A stretch of 64,000 nucleotides of DNA, taken from NCBI RefSeq assembly GCF_023078835.1, contig NZ_CP090898.1:248001-312000 (forward strand), written 5' to 3'. The first letter of the stretch is position 1; every line of letters starts with the position of its first letter. This document shows, one piece after another, positions 61,039 through 64,000 of this stretch. The DNA is from Synechococcus sp. NB0720_010. GTDB lineage: Bacteria > Cyanobacteriota > Cyanobacteriia > PCC-6307 > Cyanobiaceae. The notes beneath the pieces were generated by a model that did not search any database, was not told the DNA's origin, and worked only from the letters and a program-made list of their open reading frames with translations. The position numbers and the translations under genes are program-made.

Positions 61039-63501
61039 ATGCAGGTCTCGCTCCAATGGCTCCGGGAGCTGGTGGCCTGCGATCTGGCACCGGACGTTCT
61101 CGCTGAGAACCTCTCGATTGCCGGCTTCGAGGTGGAGGAGATTACCGATCTGGCCGCCCGTGCAGCAGGGGTGGTGGTTGGTTTTGTTGAGCAGCGGGAA
61201 CCCCACCCGGACGCCAACAAGCTGAGCGTCTGCACGGTCTCAGTCGGCGCTGAAGCTCCGCTACAGATCGTCTGTGGAGCCAAAAATGTGCGCGCCGGCA
61301 TTCACGTCGCCGTCGCCACCGTCGGGGCCTACCTGCCGGCCGTCGATTTAAAGATCAAGCCCGCAGAGCTGCGCGGGGTCGCCAGCAGCGGAATGATCTG
61401 CTCGCTCTCAGAGCTCGGGTTGGCCGATAGCTCGGACGGAATTGTTGTTCTCGAGGAGGCCCTTGAGTCCCTTCCGGCCATCGGCAGCCCGGTTGGCCCC
61501 CTTTTTGGTCTCGACGATCAGGTCTTGGAGTTGGCGATTACCGCCAACCGCCCCGATGGTCTCTCGATGCTCGGCATCGCCCGCGAGGTGGCTGCACTGA
61601 CTGGGGCAACCCTCAACCTGCCGTCCGCAGCACCGGTGGTCAGCTCCGAGGCACTGCCTGTGGGAGCCGATGTTCAAGACCGCATCGAAGACGGCGGCCT
61701 GTTCAGTCTGACCGCCCTCTCGGGCCTCAAGGTCGGCCCCTCGCCCCGTTGGCTCCAGAGCCGACTCGAGCGTGCTGGTCTCCGGCCGATCAACAACGTC
61801 GTGGACATCACCAACCTGGTGATGCTGGAGCAGGGACAGCCCCTGCATGCCTTTGATGCAGATCGACTGGCCCAATTGAGCGAAGGCCAGCTCGACCCAG
61901 CGGCGATCGATCTCCGCGCTGGCCGTTCTGGCGAAGCCTTTACGACCCTCGATGGCAGCGACCACAGCCTCAGTGAAGACGCCTGGGTCGTGAGCTACGC
62001 GGACCACGCGATTGCCCTGGCCGGTGTCATGGGCGGTGACGCGTCGGCTGTTCAGGAGAAGACCACATCGATCTGGCTCGAGGCGGCGATGTTTGCTCCC
62101 CAGACCGTCCGCAAGAGCGCCCGCAGCTTGGGGCTGCGGACCGACGCCAGCAGTCGCTTTGAAAAGGGCCTGCCGCTCGAAGTCACCCTGTCTGCCGCCG
62201 ACCGCGCCGTGGCCTTGCTGCAGGAGATCTGCGGGGCCCAACTGGACGGTCGCTGGCTGCATCAACGTGTCGAGGGAGCCAAGCCGCCACTCGAGCTACG
62301 CCGCGACGCATTGCATAACCTCCTCGGTCCTGTGGTCACGGCCGATGGCGAGGAGATCGATCTAGAGGACGCGGAGATCGAGCGGATCCTCGAGGCCCTG
62401 GGCTGCAGCCTTCAGGCCGGCGAGGAGGGTTGGTTGGTGCAGGTTCCGCCTGCCCGGGCCATGGACTTGCAACGGGAGGTGGATCTAATTGAGGAGGTTG
62501 CCCGCTTGGTGGGCTACGACCGTTTCGCCAGTCACCTGCCGGACCCTATTGCCCCGGGGGGGCTGACCCCGCTGCAGGAGGCCGAGCGCCGGCTGCGCCG
62601 ACTCTTGGCTAGCGCTGGTCTCCAGGAGGTCTGCAGCCTGTCCCTCGGCCCTGCCAAGGTCAACCGTCCGGGTGCTGATCCCAGCCGCCGCGTCGCCCTC
62701 GCCAATCCGTTGTTGGCCGACTACAGCCACCTGCGCGACAGCCTGGTCGATGACCTGCTTTCGGCGGCGCAGCGCAACCTGAAGGCTGGTCGTAGCGGTT
62801 TTTGGGCCTTCGAGATTGGCAATGTGTTCGATGCCAAGGCCCAGGGTTCACCGCAAAGCCAACACCTCGCTGGTGTGATCTGTGGTTCCCGTCAGGCCGA
62901 GCTCTGGAGCCAAAGCGGCAAGCCTCAAGCGCCTGATTACTTCAGTGCCCGTGGTGTTCTCCAATCAGCACTCGCCGCCCTGAAGCTGCCCTTGGAGGAC
63001 AGGCGGTTGAGTGATCATCCGCTGCTCCATCCCGGCCGTGCAGCCCAGATCGTGGTTGAAGGGCGGCCACTGGGGTATTTCGGTCAGATCCATCCGGCCC
63101 TTGCGGAGCAGTTCGATCTACCGGCCACCACTTATCTCTTCCAATTGGAGGTTGGCGCGCTGTTGAGTGCGGCGACCCGGCGCAATCGCTGGCAACCCAG
63201 CTTTGCCCCCTTTGCCACGGTGCCCGCCTCCGAGCGCGATCTCGCCCTGGTGGTCCCAACGGACACCGCCAGCGCTCAGCTGTTGAATGCGATCCGCAAG
63301 GCGGGCAAGCCCCTCCTGGAGCAGGCTGAACTGGTGGACCGCTACGACGGGGAGCAGGTCGCGCAAGGCTCCTGCAGCCAGGCGTTCCGCTTGCGCTATC
63401 GGGATCCCAAGCGCACGCTCAAGGACACCGAGGTCGACGAGGCGCACGAGAAAATCCGTGCGGCCCTCGCAAAGCAGTTCGGTGCCCAGCTACGCGGCTG
63501 A
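61039..63501 (+). CDS. pheT: Phenylalanyl-tRNA synthetase beta subunit
   Basis: 820 aa. Domains in order: N-terminal B1 fold, EMAP-like tRNA-binding segment ([20 protein letters not shown] and [20 protein letters not shown]), B3/B4 editing domain ([20 protein letters not shown]), B5, the catalytic-like core ([20 protein letters not shown]) and the ferredoxin-fold anticodon-binding domain ([17 protein letters not shown]). ATG 61039 ([18 protein letters not shown]) is canonical. Its stop overlaps the convergent methyltransferase by 12 bp. Confidence 0.97.
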   Translation: MQVSLQWLRELVACDLAPDVLAENLSIAGFEVEEITDLAARAAGVVVGFVEQREPHPDANKLSVCTVSVGAEAPLQIVCGAKNVRAGIHVAVATVGAYLPAVDLKIKPAELRGVASSGMICSLSELGLADSSDGIVVLEEALESLPAIGSPVGPLFGLDDQVLELAITANRPDGLSMLGIAREVAALTGATLNLPSAAPVVSSEALPVGADVQDRIEDGGLFSLTALSGLKVGPSPRWLQSRLERAGLRPINNVVDITNLVMLEQGQPLHAFDADRLAQLSEGQLDPAAIDLRAGRSGEAFTTLDGSDHSLSEDAWVVSYADHAIALAGVMGGDASAVQEKTTSIWLEAAMFAPQTVRKSARSLGLRTDASSRFEKGLPLEVTLSAADRAVALLQEICGAQLDGRWLHQRVEGAKPPLELRRDALHNLLGPVVTADGEEIDLEDAEIERILEALGCSLQAGEEGWLVQVPPARAMDLQREVDLIEEVARLVGYDRFASHLPDPIAPGGLTPLQEAERRLRRLLASAGLQEVCSLSLGPAKVNRPGADPSRRVALANPLLADYSHLRDSLVDDLLSAAQRNLKAGRSGFWAFEIGNVFDAKAQGSPQSQHLAGVICGSRQAELWSQSGKPQAPDYFSARGVLQSALAALKLPLEDRRLSDHPLLHPGRAAQIVVEGRPLGYFGQIHPALAEQFDLPATTYLFQLEVGALLSAATRRNRWQPSFAPFATVPASERDLALVVPTDTASAQLLNAIRKAGKPLLEQAELVDRYDGEQVAQGSCSQAFRLRYRDPKRTLKDTEVDEAHEKIRAALAKQFGAQLRG

Positions 63502-64000
63502 ACCGCTGTGGGTCAGTAGGGCCAGGGTCTCGACATGGCTCGTCTGAGGGAAGAAATCAACTGGTTGAACCGTCTCAAGGCGGTAGCCGCCTTCTTCACC
63601 GCAGAGTTGCTGTAAGTCCCTCGCCAGGGTCGAGGGATTGCAGCTGATGTAGGCCAACCGATCTGGAGTGCCATCAAGGATGGCGCCGAGCGCCTCGGCA
63701 CTCAGTCCCTTGCGGGGCGGATCCACCAGGAGGGATCCGGTCATCTTCAACCGCTCGGCCAGCACCGCGGCCACGTCAGCCTGTTCAAAAAAGGCGGTCG
63801 TGATCCCGTTGCGTTCGGCATTGGCCGTGGCTTGGCTGACCGACAAGGGATGCACCTCAAGGCCCAGAACCTTCAGGCCAGAGCGTGCCAAGGGCAGGCT
63901 GTAGGTCCCGATTCCGCTGTAGGCGTCGATCACCGTTGCGCTCTTCCCTGCAGCAAAGAATTGCCGCAGTGGTTCAACCAGCCGCTGCGCTTGGGCTGTG
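63490..64000 (-). CDS. rlmD: RlmD/RumA-type 23S rRNA (uracil-5-)-methyltransferase, 3' part
   Basis: The frame is open to the window edge; only the last 169 codons are visible. SAM-binding IDAYSGIGTYSLPLARSG, then VDPPRKGLSAEAL and the catalytic ISCNPSTLARDL are the class signature of TrmA/RlmC/RlmD. The closing residues QPVDFFPQTSHVETLALL are typical. RlmD versus RlmC cannot be decided without the N-terminal TRAM and Fe-S part. Confidence 0.85.
   Translation of the reverse strand, partial: TAQAQRLVEPLRQFFAAGKSATVIDAYSGIGTYSLPLARSGLKVLGLEVHPLSVSQATANAERNGITTAFFEQADVAAVLAERLKMTGSLLVDPPRKGLSAEALGAILDGTPDRLAYISCNPSTLARDLQQLCGEEGGYRLETVQPVDFFPQTSHVETLALLTHSGSAA

Overview
The window comes from an alpha-cyanobacterium of the Synechococcus/Cyanobium type. 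Supporting genes are a GlpX-type fructose/sedoheptulose bisphosphatase, CcsA, PxcA, Psb32, a complex-C (cytochrome b6f) cofactor-assembly protein, RpaB, a cyAbrB regulator and several short proteins typical of picocyanobacteria. The DNA is GC-rich and densely packed, with many start/stop overlaps of a few bases.

Left chromosomal arm (1-26979): a U32-family protein cut by the window edge, typA, a DUF309 gene, an lptA-lptB-permease cluster for lipopolysaccharide export, ccsA, rpe, glpX, hemA, glgC, gnd and pgl (central carbon and tetrapyrrole metabolism), ilvD, upp and a lumenal pentapeptide protein. Next comes a cobalamin riboswitch ahead of hupE-cobW (probable cobalt uptake and metallochaperone), then purS-purQ, an S66 peptidase, a 2-Cys peroxiredoxin, rpaB and several small genes.

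Centre (26980-48412): a genomic island of about 21 kb in the 3' end of a tRNA-Met gene. It is bounded by a perfect 60-bp direct repeat made of the tRNA 3' end plus its terminator. A tyrosine recombinase sits next to the intact tRNA and a broken tRNA fragment marks the far end. The cargo is mainly metal and metalloid resistance: an Acr3 arsenite exporter; a DUF305 protein; a MerR regulator; a DUF411, glutaredoxin-MauE and multicopper oxidase operon; a CopRS-like two-component system; an RND efflux pump with its adaptor; a stand-alone adaptor-like gene; and a DMT permease with a histidine-rich tail. Two MerR-type operators and one CopR-type direct repeat suggest two copper-sensing circuits. The island also holds phage-like gene remnants, a cyAbrB gene and a large structured region that may be a HEARO/OMEGA-type RNA without its nuclease gene.

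Right chromosomal arm (48413-64000): the tRNA-Met, a LysM/M23 peptidase, trmL, cobU, pxcA, psb32, a TerB-like gene, the complex-C assembly gene, lptC, metG, an FAD oxidoreductase, an rpmG-rpsR-RNase II operon, pheT and the 3' part of an RlmD-type methyltransferase cut by the window edge.

All assignments come from reading the sequence and from knowledge of the families; no database search was run.
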